This document shows, piece after piece, positions 27,502-36,796 of a stretch of 64,000 bases of DNA. Source of the stretch: Hyphomicrobiales bacterium (GTDB lineage: Bacteria > Pseudomonadota > Alphaproteobacteria > Rhizobiales > Rhizobiaceae); assembly GCA_900469625.1 (NCBI GenBank), contig UBXV01000010.1, forward strand, positions 42,469 to 106,468, written 5' to 3'. Position 1 is the stretch's first letter. Each line of letters begins with the position of its first letter. The position numbers and the translations under genes were made by a program. The notes beneath the pieces are model-generated. The model was not told where the DNA came from. It was given only the letters and a program-made list of their open reading frames with translations, and did not search any database.

Positions 27502-27518
27502 CCCCGGCCTTGCCGGGG
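27502..27518 (+). terminator. Short GC hairpin between convergent genes
   Basis: CCCCGGC-CTT-GCCGGGG, a 7-bp stem with a 3-base loop, lies between the small gene and the tauR stop. It could end transcription from either side, but there is no T-run, so support is weak. Confidence 0.35.
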
Positions 27519-27527
27519 CCGTTCCTA

Positions 27528-29015
27528 TCAGCGCTGCGCCATCCGGCTCGCCGTCAGCTTGACCCCTTCGGCGATCCGGTCCCTTCCGATCGACGAATAT
27601 CCCATGCGGAAGAAGCGGCAGCTTTCCTCTTCGGTCGGAAAGAATGGCGATCCGGATTCGATCAGCACCCCGTCGTCCCGCAGGTCGGCCATCAGCCTGT
27701 CAGCATCGAGGCCCTCGGGGCCCTCGATCCAGAAGGACGTGCCACCGAAGGCCGCCGATCCGGCGATCTTGAGGCCATTGGCATTGAGCGCGTCCGCCAT
27801 TACCCGATGGCGCAGATGGTATTCCTCCCGCATCCGGTGCAGCACGGCGTCGTAGTGGCCGAGCGCCAGGAAATAGGCGGCCGTGCGCTGGAGGTGGCCG
27901 GGCGGATGGCGCAGCATCAGGGCGCGCAGCGCCCGCGCCTCGCGAATAACCGGCGCAGGCGCGACGAGATAACCGAGCCGCAGTCCCGGAAAGAGCGATT
28001 TGGAGAAACTGCCGATGTAGAAAACCCGCCCGTTGCGGTCGAAGGCCTTGAGCGCCGGCGACGGTGGCGCGAGAAAGCTCATCTCGAACTCGTAATCGTC
28101 CTCGACGATGACGAAGTCGCGGCTCGACGCTGCTTCGAGCAGTGCCGCCCGTCGTTCCATCGGCATGGTCGCGCCCGTCGGGGAATGGTGGCTCGGCGTC
28201 ACGAACACGGCGTCGACCTGGTCGGGCAGGCTGGAGGGCGGCAGCCCGCCCTCATCCACATCGAGCACCGTGACCTTTGCACCGCTGAGGCGCAACGAGG
28301 CGCTCATATCCGGGTGGCACGGATTTTCGCAGACGGCATGGGAGCCGCGCTGCAACAACAGCTGGATGACGATCCAGAGCGCGTTCTGCGCACCCACAGT
28401 CACCAGGATCTCGTCGGGATTGGCCCGGATGCCGCGCCCCGGCAGCGTGCGCGAACAGATGTAGTTCACCAACTGCACGTCGTCCGACGCGGCAAAATCG
28501 CCGGCCATCAGCTCGAAATCCTCGCGCGCGAGCGCCCGCCGCGCACAGTCCCGCCAGGCGCTGAGATCGAACAGCGACGGGTCCATCTGCCCGTAGAGAA
28601 ACGGATAGGGATAGCGTCGCCAGTCGAGCGGCTTGCGCATCTGCTTGGCGACCCGAAAGGTCGATCTGAGCTTCGACGACCAATCTACCGCGTCCGCATC
28701 CGGAAGCGCCACGTCCGCCCCCAGTACGTTGAACGGCGGCTTGTCGGCGACGCGGTAGCTGCTGCGATCGCTCGCCTCGATATAGCCCTGCGTCGCCAGC
28801 TCCTGGTAGGCGAGCGTGACGGTGAGGCGCGAGATGGTGAGATAGGTTGCGAGCTTGCGGGTCGAGGGAAGCTGTGCGCCTGACGGCAAACGCCCCGACA
28901 GCACGGCGGACACGACCGTCTCTCGGATCTGCGCCTGCAGGCTCGTCCGGCTCGCCCGGTCGACGAAGAAGATGGTTTCCGGAACCGAGATGCGCGCCAA
29001 GTCCGATCTCCCCAT
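27528..29015 (-). CDS. tauR: MocR-type GntR/aminotransferase regulator of taurine genes
   Basis: 495 aa. An N-terminal GntR winged helix (about 20-85: LPSTRKLATYLTISRLTVTLAYQEL) is joined to a fold-type I aminotransferase domain. The PLP lysine lies in YIGSFSKSLFPGLRLGY. MocR regulators use PLP chemistry to sense amines. It is divergent from tauABC, as in Rhodobacter capsulatus, where TauR activates taurine genes. Candidate binding repeats lie in the shared promoter. Confidence 0.9.
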   Translation of the reverse strand: MGRSDLARISVPETIFFVDRASRTSLQAQIRETVVSAVLSGRLPSGAQLPSTRKLATYLTISRLTVTLAYQELATQGYIEASDRSSYRVADKPPFNVLGADVALPDADAVDWSSKLRSTFRVAKQMRKPLDWRRYPYPFLYGQMDPSLFDLSAWRDCARRALAREDFELMAGDFAASDDVQLVNYICSRTLPGRGIRANPDEILVTVGAQNALWIVIQLLLQRGSHAVCENPCHPDMSASLRLSGAKVTVLDVDEGGLPPSSLPDQVDAVFVTPSHHSPTGATMPMERRAALLEAASSRDFVIVEDDYEFEMSFLAPPSPALKAFDRNGRVFYIGSFSKSLFPGLRLGYLVAPAPVIREARALRALMLRHPPGHLQRTAAYFLALGHYDAVLHRMREEYHLRHRVMADALNANGLKIAGSAAFGGTSFWIEGPEGLDADRLMADLRDDGVLIESGSPFFPTEEESCRFFRMGYSSIGRDRIAEGVKLTASRMAQR

Positions 29016-29024
29016 CGGCTGTAA

Positions 29025-29056
29025 CTGGACTTATCTAACTTTCAATCTGGCTATAA
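29025..29056 (+). promoter_or_regulatory. Candidate TauR direct repeats
   Basis: CTGGACTTAT (29025-29034) and CTGGCTATAA (29047-29056) are direct repeats 22 bp apart, two helical turns. As I recall, TauR in Rhodobacter binds paired CTGGAC-TAA-type repeats. The position between tauR and tauA fits activation of the tau operon. Confidence 0.5.
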
Positions 29057-29155
29057 AGCAAACGGCAAAGCTGCATTATCCCTAATGGTCGAAAATGAGA
29101 TCGGCAAAACAGCCGACAGATCCCGAAAAGCGGGATCGGAACCAGAGGGAAACAT

Positions 29156-30175
29156 ATGTTCTACTCCAACGCCTTGAAATATATGGCGGGGGCAGCCACG
29201 ATTGCGGCCAGCCTCCTGACATCTACTCTTGCCAGCGCCGAGACCAATGTGATCGTCGGCTACCAGCAGATCGTCGGTCCGTTCATCGCGGCAATTGCCG
29301 ACGGCCGCTTCGACGCCGCCGCCAAGGAAGCGGGCTACATCGTCGACTGGCGCCAGTTCAGCTCCGGTGGCGATATCTCGACGGCGCTTGCCTCGGGCAA
29401 CGTCCCGATCGGCGTCATCGGCTCGACCGGCACCACGGCGGCTGCGACCCGCGGCGTCGATCTCGAACTGTTCTGGATCCTTGACAATATCGGCAAGTCG
29501 GAGGCGCTCGTCGCCCGCGAGGGCTCGGGCATCGAGAAACCGGAAGATCTGGTCGGCCGCTCCGTCGGCGTGCCGTTCGTGTCGACCTCGCATTTCCATC
29601 TGCTGGTCGGCCTCGAACAGGTCTGGAAGGTCGATCCGCGCGAGGTCAACATCCTCAACATGAAGCCGCCGCAGATCGTCGCCGCCTGGCAGCGCGGTGA
29701 TATCGATGCCGCCTATGTCTGGCCGCCGGCCCTGTCGGAACTCCTGAAAACCGGCAAGGTGATCTCCGATTCCGAAGTGATCGGCGCGGCGAGCGTGCCG
29801 ACCTTCGACGGCCTTGTCGTCGACAAGAAATGGGCCGCCGAAAACCCGAAATTCATGGCCGCCTTCACCAAGGTTCTGGCCGAGGCCTATGCCGACTACA
29901 AGGCGAACGGCGCGACCTGGACGGCGGATTCCGCGCCGGTCCAGAACATCGTCAAGCTCATCGGCGGCGATGGCGCCGGCACGGTCGAGGCACTGAACCT
30001 CCTGTCCTTCCCGACGGCTGAAGAACAGGCATCCGAGACCTGGCTTGGCGGCGGCGCACTGCGCGCGCTGACGGAAAGCGCCAAGTTCCTCGCCGACCAG
30101 AAGCAGATCGACAAGGCGCTCGACGATTACACCCCTTACGTCAACAGCGCCTACGCGAAAGAGGCTTCGAAGTAG
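29156..30175 (+). CDS. tauA: Taurine ABC transporter substrate-binding protein
   Basis: 339 aa. A signal peptide ends near LTSTLASA, followed by ETNVIVGYQQIVGPFIAAIADG. The GDISTALASGNVPIGVIGSTGTTAA segment and AAYVWPPALSELLKTG are typical of TauA-type NMT1/SsuA-like binding proteins. AGAGGGA precedes the ATG. It is the first gene of the tau operon and is followed by a stem-loop, which would raise its level relative to tauBC. Confidence 0.93.
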   Translation: MFYSNALKYMAGAATIAASLLTSTLASAETNVIVGYQQIVGPFIAAIADGRFDAAAKEAGYIVDWRQFSSGGDISTALASGNVPIGVIGSTGTTAAATRGVDLELFWILDNIGKSEALVAREGSGIEKPEDLVGRSVGVPFVSTSHFHLLVGLEQVWKVDPREVNILNMKPPQIVAAWQRGDIDAAYVWPPALSELLKTGKVISDSEVIGAASVPTFDGLVVDKKWAAENPKFMAAFTKVLAEAYADYKANGATWTADSAPVQNIVKLIGGDGAGTVEALNLLSFPTAEEQASETWLGGGALRALTESAKFLADQKQIDKALDDYTPYVNSAYAKEASK

Positions 30176-30186
30176 CCGACGCTGAG

Positions 30187-30211
30187 CTCCTGGCCGCCAG
30201 CCGGCCAGGAG
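30187..30211 (+). terminator. Intercistronic stem-loop between tauA and tauB
   Basis: CTCCTGGCCG / CGGCCAGGAG forms a 10-bp stem with a 5-base loop 11 bases past the tauA stop. No U-run follows; likely an attenuator or 3'-end protecting structure. Confidence 0.55.
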
Positions 30212-30256
30212 TGCTGCCAACGCCACTCAACAGCCATTTCCCGAAAGGCCTTTCCC

Positions 30257-31069
30257 ATGGAAACTCTCAACGTCAGCAATGTGAGCCTGACCTATCCCGG
30301 TCTCTATACGGACGAGGCGGTCATCGCGCTCAAGGGCGTCAACCTCGAGATCAAGAGCGGCGATTTCGTCGTGGCGCTCGGCGCATCGGGCTGCGGCAAG
30401 ACCACGCTGCTCAACCTGATGGCGGGCTTCATGGCCCCGAGCGCCGGCGAGATCACGCTTGGAAGCCGCCGCGTCTCCGGCCCCGGCGCCGACCGCGGCG
30501 TCGTGTTCCAGAAACACGCGCTGCTGCCCTGGCTGAACGTCATCGACAACACCGAATTCGGACTGAAACTGCGAGGTGTCGACAAGGCGACGCGACACGA
30601 GGTGGCCGCCAAGAACCTTGCCCTCGTCGGTCTGCAGGATTTCCACCGGCACATGATCTACCATCTGTCCGGCGGCATGCAGCAACGCGTCGGCATCGCC
30701 CGGGCGCTCAGCTGCGATCCGTCCATGCTGCTGATGGACGAACCGATGGCAGCGCTCGATGCGCTGACCCGCGAGACCATCCAGGAATTGCTGCTGAAAG
30801 TCTGGCAGCTGACCAACAAGATGTTCTTTTTCATCACCCACAGCGTCGAGGAGGCGTTGTTCCTCGGCTCGCGGCTGATCGTCATGTCGCCGCGCCCCGG
30901 ACGGATCACCCACACCTACGAGCTCGATTTCAACAAACGGTTTCTGGAAGAAGGCAATGCCCGTGCAATCAAATCCAGTCGCGACTTCATCGACATGCGT
31001 GAACAGATCCTCAGCATCATCTACGGCGACGAGCGCCAGTCCGGAAGCCCGGAGCTCCTCCATGCTTGA
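30257..31069 (+). CDS. tauB: Taurine ABC transporter ATP-binding protein
   Basis: 270 aa. Walker [10 protein letters not shown], signature LSGGMQQR and Walker [18 protein letters not shown] followed by ITHSVEEA are those of the TauB/SsuB/NrtD ATPases. GAAAGGCC precedes the start. The tauC start overlaps its stop by 8 bases. Confidence 0.93.
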   Translation: METLNVSNVSLTYPGLYTDEAVIALKGVNLEIKSGDFVVALGASGCGKTTLLNLMAGFMAPSAGEITLGSRRVSGPGADRGVVFQKHALLPWLNVIDNTEFGLKLRGVDKATRHEVAAKNLALVGLQDFHRHMIYHLSGGMQQRVGIARALSCDPSMLLMDEPMAALDALTRETIQELLLKVWQLTNKMFFFITHSVEEALFLGSRLIVMSPRPGRITHTYELDFNKRFLEEGNARAIKSSRDFIDMREQILSIIYGDERQSGSPELLHA

Positions 31070-31889
31070 GCGCGTGATGAAGGCCAAGCCGGTGAAGCCC
31101 GGCCGGATCTACGGCGCCCCCGGCGAAGGCATGAGCGGGCATATCAGCCTCCTGACCGCACTGACGCTCATCGCGCTCTGGCTGCTGATCACCGAAATGC
31201 AATGGGTCAAGCCGTTGTTCCTGCCGTCGCCGCTTGCGGTCTGGGACAAGTTCGTGATCGCGCTGACGGAGGGCGTCTCCAATTCGACGCTCGCCCAGCA
31301 TACGCTTGCAAGCCTTGGCCGCGTGCTCGGCGCCTTTGCCCTCGCCCTCGTCACCGCAGTGCCGATCGGCATCCTCATGGGCGTCAACCGGGTGATGCGC
31401 GGCCTGTTCGATCCGATCATCGAATTCTACCGCCCGCTGCCGCCGCTTGCCTATCTGCCGCTGATCATCATCTGGCTTGGGATCGGCGAGTTCCCGAAGG
31501 TGTTCCTGATCTTCCTTGCGATCTTCGCGCCGATGGCGATCGCCGCCCGGGCCGGCGTTCGCTCGGTCTCGATCGAGCAGATCCACGCGGCCTATGCGAT
31601 GGGTGCCAGCCGCCGCCAGGTCATCAGCCACGTCATCCTGAAGGCAGCCTTGCCCGAGATTTTCACCGGCATGCGCATCGGCATCGGCGTCGGCTGGACG
31701 ACACTGGTTGCGGCCGAAATGGTCGCCGCGCACCGAGGCCTCGGCTTCATGGTCCTGAACGCCGCCGAGTTCCTCGCCAGCGACACCGTGATCATGGGCA
31801 TCATCGTCATCGGCATCTTCGCCTTCGCCTTCGACCTTCTGATCCGCCACCTCGAAAAGGCGCTCATCCCCTGGAAGGGCAAGGTGTGA
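31062..31889 (+). CDS. tauC: Taurine ABC transporter permease
   Basis: 275 aa with about six membrane segments. It has the SsuC/TauC-type region [36 protein letters not shown] and coupling loop [14 protein letters not shown]. The ATG at 31062 lies inside the end of tauB, indicating coupling. It forms the homodimeric channel for taurine. Confidence 0.92.
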   Translation: MLERVMKAKPVKPGRIYGAPGEGMSGHISLLTALTLIALWLLITEMQWVKPLFLPSPLAVWDKFVIALTEGVSNSTLAQHTLASLGRVLGAFALALVTAVPIGILMGVNRVMRGLFDPIIEFYRPLPPLAYLPLIIIWLGIGEFPKVFLIFLAIFAPMAIAARAGVRSVSIEQIHAAYAMGASRRQVISHVILKAALPEIFTGMRIGIGVGWTTLVAAEMVAAHRGLGFMVLNAAEFLASDTVIMGIIVIGIFAFAFDLLIRHLEKALIPWKGKV

Positions 31890-31918
31890 CGATGCATCCG
31901 TCGATAGGACGACAGCCG

Positions 31919-31938
31919 CCGAGCGGATAACCGCTCGG
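31919..31938 (+). terminator. Short stem-loop after tauC
   Basis: CCGAGCGG-ATAA-CCGCTCGG, an 8-bp perfect stem with a 4-base loop, 29 bases after tauC. No T-run; probably an mRNA processing or attenuation point between the transport and catabolic genes. Confidence 0.45.
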
Positions 31939-32042
31939 CCCTAACGGCCCCTCCCCTGACAGACAAGCCGATCTGCCGGTTCTTCCGGCCACGGCGAAGC
32001 CATGCCCGAATTCATCGCCTGCAACACGCAAGGAACTGACAT

Positions 32043-32441
32043 ATGACCGCCCCGATCACCGCCAACGACCTCTCCGACCTCTTCGACGCCTTCAACCGGC
32101 ACGACATCGACGGCGTGATGTCCTTCTTCGCCAGCGACTGCATCTTCAACACGGTCGCCGGCAGCGAAGCCCACGGCACGCGTGTCGAAGGCACTGACCA
32201 GATCGCCACCGCCTTCAGCGGCGTGTGGGGCGCGATGGCGGATGCGCACTGGGCGCATCACGGCCACTTCGTCCACGGCGACCGGGGCGTTTCGGAATGG
32301 ACCTTTTCCGGCACCAACGCCGACGGCAGCCGCATCGAGGCGGAGGGCTGCGACCTCTTCACGCTGCGCGACGGCAAGATCGTGCGCAAGCAGGCCTTCC
32401 GCAAGAACCGGCCGCTGATTGCGGCTCCCTTCCGCTACTGA
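32043..32441 (+). CDS. tauX: SnoaL/NTF2-like protein, probable taurine dehydrogenase small subunit
   Basis: 132 aa with the SnoaL-like pattern LFDAFNRHDIDGVMSFFASDCIFNTVAGSEAHGTRVEGTDQIA and a C-terminal LRDGKIVRKQAFRK. Proteins of this fold and size are annotated as the small subunit (TauX) of the cytochrome-linked taurine dehydrogenase of Paracoccus and Rhodobacter. It is 25 bp upstream of the FAD large subunit. The assignment depends on this pairing, because the fold is used by many unrelated proteins. Confidence 0.8.
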   Translation: MTAPITANDLSDLFDAFNRHDIDGVMSFFASDCIFNTVAGSEAHGTRVEGTDQIATAFSGVWGAMADAHWAHHGHFVHGDRGVSEWTFSGTNADGSRIEAEGCDLFTLRDGKIVRKQAFRKNRPLIAAPFRY

Positions 32442-32466
32442 GCGAGAGCCAGGCCAGGAAACCGTC

Positions 32467-33864
32467 ATGGAACAGCTTGTCAGAACAGTCAGGCCGAGCA
32501 AGCCCTTCGACCCGGCATATGACCCCAACCACGCGAGCAATCCCGGTGAGGGCAAGGACTATGCGCCGACCTACTGGATCGCAACGGCGGGCCCGCCCCC
32601 GGCAGACGACGGCCCTATCCTTGGGGATGTCGACGTCGACGTCGCGATCGTCGGTTCAGGCTACACCGGCCTCTCCTGCGCCATTCATCTGGCCCGGGAG
32701 CACGGCATCAAGGCGACGGTCCTGGAAGCCAACGGCGTCGCCTGGGGCTGCAGCACCCGCAACGGCGGCCAAGCGCAGATTTCCGCCGGCCGGCTCAAGC
32801 GCTCGCAGTGGATCGAGCGTTGGGGCGTCGACGTCGCCAAAAAGCTGCACGTCGAGATCGGCGAGGCCTTCGATCTCTTCCGCGACCTGATCCGCTCGCC
32901 GGAGATCAACTGTGACCCTCAGGACGGCGGGCATCTCTATATCGCCCATCGCAACAAGGTGATGCCGACGCTTGAAACCGAATCCCGTGTCCTCAACGAT
33001 GTCTTCGGCTACCGCACGCGTATCCTCGGCCGCGAGGAGATCCACCGCGATTTCGTCCGTGACAACGAGGCGGTCGGCGCGCTTTACGAACCCGACGGCA
33101 TGGGCGTCCACGCCGCCAAGCTCGCCTTCGGCTATCTCACGCTTGCGCGCAAGCTCGGTGCCCGCGTTCACACATCCAGCCCGGTTCTGAGCTGCGTCCA
33201 GAAAAACGGGGCCTTCTACCTCCGCACCCCCGGCGGCACCGTGCGGGCAAGGGCGGTGTGTTTTGCCACCGCAGGCTACACCTCGCCCGGCCTGCATTCG
33301 CTGACCAAGCACCGGCTGATGCCGATCCTCTCCAACTCGATCGTCACCCGCGTCCTCACCGACGAGGAGCGGGCGGCGCTGAACTTCCGCACGCACATAC
33401 CGCTGACCGACACGCGCACGCTGCGCCACTATTATCGCCTGCTGCCGGATGGCCGCGTGCAGATCGGCAGCCGCAGCGCGATTACCGGCACGGACGCGGT
33501 CAACCCGAAGCATCTCGACCGTCTGCTCGAGGGGCTCTACCGGAAGTTTCCGGTGCTGAAAGGCATCAAGGTCGACTACTCCTGGTGGGGCTGGGTCGAC
33601 GTCAGCCACGACATGATGCCGCGCATCTTTCGCCCGGATCCGCAACAGGCCCTGTTCTACGCCATGGGCTATGGCGGCAACGGCGTCATGTATTCGGCCC
33701 AGGCCGGACGGCGCATGGCGCAGATGGTCGCCGGCAAGGGCGGCGCCCTCGACCTGCCGATCTTCACCTCTCCCCTCCCCAGCCACGGGCTGCTGACGCC
33801 GTTCAGGCGCATCGGCCAGTGGGGAATGTACCGCTGGTACTACCTGAAAGACGAAATCCTCTAG
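32467..33864 (+). CDS. tauY: FAD-dependent taurine dehydrogenase large subunit
   Basis: 465 aa, DAO-type flavoprotein. The dinucleotide motif VAIVGSGYTGLSCAIHLA lies near residue 60-77, after an N-terminal extension, and GYGGNGVMYSAQAGRRMA near the C-terminus closes the FAD site. It would oxidatively deaminate taurine to sulfoacetaldehyde and ammonia, the step between uptake and Xsc. The ATG at 32467 follows CCAGGAAA. The family also contains gamma-glutamylputrescine oxidases; the neighbouring tauX and xsc decide for taurine. Confidence 0.88.
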   Translation: MEQLVRTVRPSKPFDPAYDPNHASNPGEGKDYAPTYWIATAGPPPADDGPILGDVDVDVAIVGSGYTGLSCAIHLAREHGIKATVLEANGVAWGCSTRNGGQAQISAGRLKRSQWIERWGVDVAKKLHVEIGEAFDLFRDLIRSPEINCDPQDGGHLYIAHRNKVMPTLETESRVLNDVFGYRTRILGREEIHRDFVRDNEAVGALYEPDGMGVHAAKLAFGYLTLARKLGARVHTSSPVLSCVQKNGAFYLRTPGGTVRARAVCFATAGYTSPGLHSLTKHRLMPILSNSIVTRVLTDEERAALNFRTHIPLTDTRTLRHYYRLLPDGRVQIGSRSAITGTDAVNPKHLDRLLEGLYRKFPVLKGIKVDYSWWGWVDVSHDMMPRIFRPDPQQALFYAMGYGGNGVMYSAQAGRRMAQMVAGKGGALDLPIFTSPLPSHGLLTPFRRIGQWGMYRWYYLKDEIL

Positions 33865-33906
33865 CCGCTCGGTCGGCGCCAAATTCAACATGAAAGGAAC
33901 AATACA

Positions 33907-35682
33907 ATGAAAATGACGACCGAAGAGGCTTTCATCAAAGTCCTCCAGATGCACGGCATCGAGCACGCCTTCGGCATCATCGGCTCGGCGATGATGCCAG
34001 TCTCCGACCTCTTTCCGAAAGCCGGCATCACCTTCTGGGACTGCGCCCACGAAACCAACGCGGCGCTGATCGCCGACGGCTACACCCGCGTCACCGGCAA
34101 CATGTCGATGGCGATCGCCCAGAACGGCCCAGGGGTCACCGGCTTCGTGACGGCGGTCAAGACCGCCTACTGGAACCATACGCCCATGCTGCTGGTGACG
34201 CCGCAGGCGGCCAACAAGACCATCGGACAGGGCGGCTTCCAGGAGGTCGACCAGATGGCGCTGTTTGAAGAGATGGTCTGCTACCAGGAGGAGGTGCGCG
34301 ACGCGAGCCGCGTTCCCGAGGTGCTCAACCGGGTGATCGAGAAGGCCTGGCGCGGCTGCGCCCCGGCGCAGATCAACATCCCGCGCGATTACTGGACGCA
34401 GGTGATCGACGTCGAACTGCCGAGCATCGTCCGGCTGGAACGCCCGTCCGGCGGCAAACAGGCGATTTCCGAGGCCGCGAAATTGCTGTCGGAAGCGAAA
34501 TTCCCCGTCATCCTCAATGGTGCCGGCGTGGTCATCGGCGGCGCGATCGGCGCTTCCATTGCGCTGGCCGAACGGCTCGACGCCCCGGTATGCTGCGGCT
34601 ATCAGCACAACGACGCGTTTCCCGGCGGCCACCGCCTGGCGGCCGGCCCGCTCGGCTACAATGGCTCCAAGGCGGCGATGGAACTGATCGCAAAGGCCGA
34701 TGTCGTGCTCGCCCTCGGCACCCGCCTCAACCCGTTCTCGACGCTTCCGGGCTATGGCATCGACTACTGGCCGAAGAATGCCGCGATCATCCAGGTCGAC
34801 ATCAACTCCGATCGCATCGGCCTGACGAAGAAAGTCACCGTCGGCATCTGCGGCGACGCCAAGCAGGTGGCAAGCCAGATCCTCGAGCAGCTGTCGCCCA
34901 CGGCCGGCGACATCGGCCGCGAGGAACGCAAGGCGCTGATCCACACCACCCGCTCGGCCTGGCTGCAGCAGCTGTCGTCGATGGACCATGAGGACGACGA
35001 CCCGGGCACCGAATGGAACGCCGAAGCGCGTCGCCGCGAGACCGACCGCATGTCGCCGCGCCAGGCATGGCGGGCGATCCAGGCGGCGCTGCCCAAGGAC
35101 GCGATCATCTCGACCGACATCGGCAACAACTGCGCCATCGGCAACGCCTATCCGAGTTTCGAGCAGGGCCGGAAATACCTGGCGCCCGGCATGTTCGGCC
35201 CTTGCGGCTACGGCTTCCCGTCGATCGTCGGCGCCAAGATCGGTTGCCCCGACGTGCCGGTGGTCGGCTTTGCCGGTGATGGCGCATTCGGCATCTCGAT
35301 GAACGAGATGACCTCCATCGGCCGCGCCGGCTGGCCGCCGATCACCATGGTGATCTTCCGCAATTTCCAGTGGGGAGCGGAAAAGCGCAACACGACGCTC
35401 TGGTACGACAACAACTTCGTCGGCACCGAGCTCAACCCCAACCTCAGCTACGCGAAAGTGGCCGACGGCTGCGGCCTCAAGGGCGTGACGGTCGACACGC
35501 AAGCCGACCTGACGGCCGCCCTGCAGCAGGCACTGCAGGACCAGGCCAAGGGCGTGACGACCTTCGTCGAGGTCATCCTCAACCAGGAACTGGGCGAGCC
35601 CTTCCGCCGTGACGCGATGAAGAAGCCGGTGCAGGTGGCCGGCATCGAGCGCGCGGACATGCGGCCGCAGCAACATATCTGA
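33907..35682 (+). CDS. xsc: Sulfoacetaldehyde acetyltransferase (thiamine diphosphate-dependent)
   Basis: 591 aa, acetolactate-synthase-like three-domain ThDP enzyme. The cofactor-activating glutamate lies in CAHETNAALIADGY (around residue 50) and the ThDP-binding segment is GDGAFGISMNE...FRNFQWG. It converts sulfoacetaldehyde and phosphate to acetyl phosphate and sulfite, releasing the sulfonate sulfur. GAAAGGAAC precedes the ATG. The pta gene downstream handles its product. The sequence follows Xsc rather than acetolactate synthase in having no FAD-linked biosynthetic context. Confidence 0.95.
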   Translation: MKMTTEEAFIKVLQMHGIEHAFGIIGSAMMPVSDLFPKAGITFWDCAHETNAALIADGYTRVTGNMSMAIAQNGPGVTGFVTAVKTAYWNHTPMLLVTPQAANKTIGQGGFQEVDQMALFEEMVCYQEEVRDASRVPEVLNRVIEKAWRGCAPAQINIPRDYWTQVIDVELPSIVRLERPSGGKQAISEAAKLLSEAKFPVILNGAGVVIGGAIGASIALAERLDAPVCCGYQHNDAFPGGHRLAAGPLGYNGSKAAMELIAKADVVLALGTRLNPFSTLPGYGIDYWPKNAAIIQVDINSDRIGLTKKVTVGICGDAKQVASQILEQLSPTAGDIGREERKALIHTTRSAWLQQLSSMDHEDDDPGTEWNAEARRRETDRMSPRQAWRAIQAALPKDAIISTDIGNNCAIGNAYPSFEQGRKYLAPGMFGPCGYGFPSIVGAKIGCPDVPVVGFAGDGAFGISMNEMTSIGRAGWPPITMVIFRNFQWGAEKRNTTLWYDNNFVGTELNPNLSYAKVADGCGLKGVTVDTQADLTAALQQALQDQAKGVTTFVEVILNQELGEPFRRDAMKKPVQVAGIERADMRPQQHI

Positions 35683-35688
35683 CATCAG

Positions 35689-35724
35689 GTCCATGCCCGG
35701 CGACATCGGTCGCCGGGCATGGAC
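35689..35724 (+). terminator. Strong intercistronic stem-loop after xsc
   Basis: GTCCATGCCCGGCGAC-ATCG-GTCGCCGGGCATGGAC is a perfect 16-bp stem with a 4-base loop, 6 bases past the xsc stop and 34 bases before the next start. It lacks a U-run, so it may stabilise xsc mRNA or reduce expression of the downstream genes. Confidence 0.6.
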
Positions 35725-35758
35725 GTCCGACTTGGCATTCTCAGACGGGAAATTTCAC

Positions 35759-36796
35759 ATGAGCGCGGTATCCGAAACGACGCGGCGGTTCCAGGGACTG
35801 CCGGCGGCCCTGTCGACCTATGGTCCCGGCCTGCTGGTGACGGCAGCGGTCGCCATGGCCGCACAGTTCCTGTCCGATCATTATGGCGCGCCTGCCATGC
35901 TGATGGCGCTGCTGCTCGGCATCGCCTTTCACTTTCTCTCCGAGGAAGGGCGCTGCGTCGCCGGCATAGAGCTGTCGGCCAAGAAGATCCTCAGGATCGG
36001 CGTCGCCCTGCTCGGCATGCGCATCAGCGTCGACCTCCTGATCGGGCTCGGCAGCGGCACCATCCTCCTCCTGGTCGCCGCCATCGCCGCAACCATCCTG
36101 TTCGGGCTGGCCGCTGCCAAGGTGCTCGGCCGGGGCTGGCGACTTGCGCTTTTGACCAGCGGCGCGGTCGCGATCTGCGGCGCGTCCGCCGCGATGGCAA
36201 TCGCCGCCGTCCTGCCGAAGAATGAGTTTTCCGAACGCAACCTGATCTTCACCGTGCTGTCGGTGACGGTTCTGAGCACGCTCGCGATGATCGGCTATCC
36301 CATCCTCGCCCAGTCGCTTGGGCTCGATGCCCGCGGCACCGGCATCTTCTTCGGCGGCACCATCCATGACGTGGCGCAAGTGGTCGGCGCCGGCTTTTCC
36401 GTGTCGCCTGAGGCCGGCGAGACGGCGACGCTGGTCAAGCTCATCCGGGTCACGATGCTGGCGCCTGTCGTGCTCATCTTTTCGATCGTGCTTCGCAACG
36501 TCCCGCAGGAAGGCGTGGAGGCCGGCAAGCGCCCGCCGCTGCTTCCGGGCTTCGTCGTCGCCTTCCTGATCCTTGCAGCCATGAATTCCGGCGGAATGGT
36601 GCCGAGCTTCGTCGCCGAACTCGGCATGGAAGCGTCGCGCTGGGCGCTTTTGGCCGGCATCGTCGCCGTCGGCATGAAGACGTCGCTGCGCCGCGTGCTC
36701 GACGTCGGAGGAGACGCCGTCGCGCTCGTCGTTGCCGAAACCATTTTCCTCGGCGTCTTCATACTCGTCGGCATGCATTATCTGGGGCATCTGTGA
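35759..36796 (+). CDS. tauZ: YeiH/UPF0324-family membrane protein, putative sulfite/sulfate exporter
   Basis: 345 aa with about ten hydrophobic segments. The motifs GVALLGMRIS, SGAVAICGASAAMAIAAVLP and FGGTIHDVAQVVGAG are characteristic of the PSE (YeiH) family. Members next to xsc in taurine degraders are proposed to export the sulfite/sulfate formed. The start at 35759 (MSAVSETT) is preferred over a longer frame that runs through the hairpin. Export itself is a proposal from context. Confidence 0.82.
   Translation: MSAVSETTRRFQGLPAALSTYGPGLLVTAAVAMAAQFLSDHYGAPAMLMALLLGIAFHFLSEEGRCVAGIELSAKKILRIGVALLGMRISVDLLIGLGSGTILLLVAAIAATILFGLAAAKVLGRGWRLALLTSGAVAICGASAAMAIAAVLPKNEFSERNLIFTVLSVTVLSTLAMIGYPILAQSLGLDARGTGIFFGGTIHDVAQVVGAGFSVSPEAGETATLVKLIRVTMLAPVVLIFSIVLRNVPQEGVEAGKRPPLLPGFVVAFLILAAMNSGGMVPSFVAELGMEASRWALLAGIVAVGMKTSLRRVLDVGGDAVALVVAETIFLGVFILVGMHYLGHL

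Noticed and set aside
32656-35706. 1016-aa minus-strand open frame through tauY and xsc
   Set aside because: It lies opposite two clearly recognised genes and shows no domain; high-GC codon bias leaves long stop-free antisense frames.
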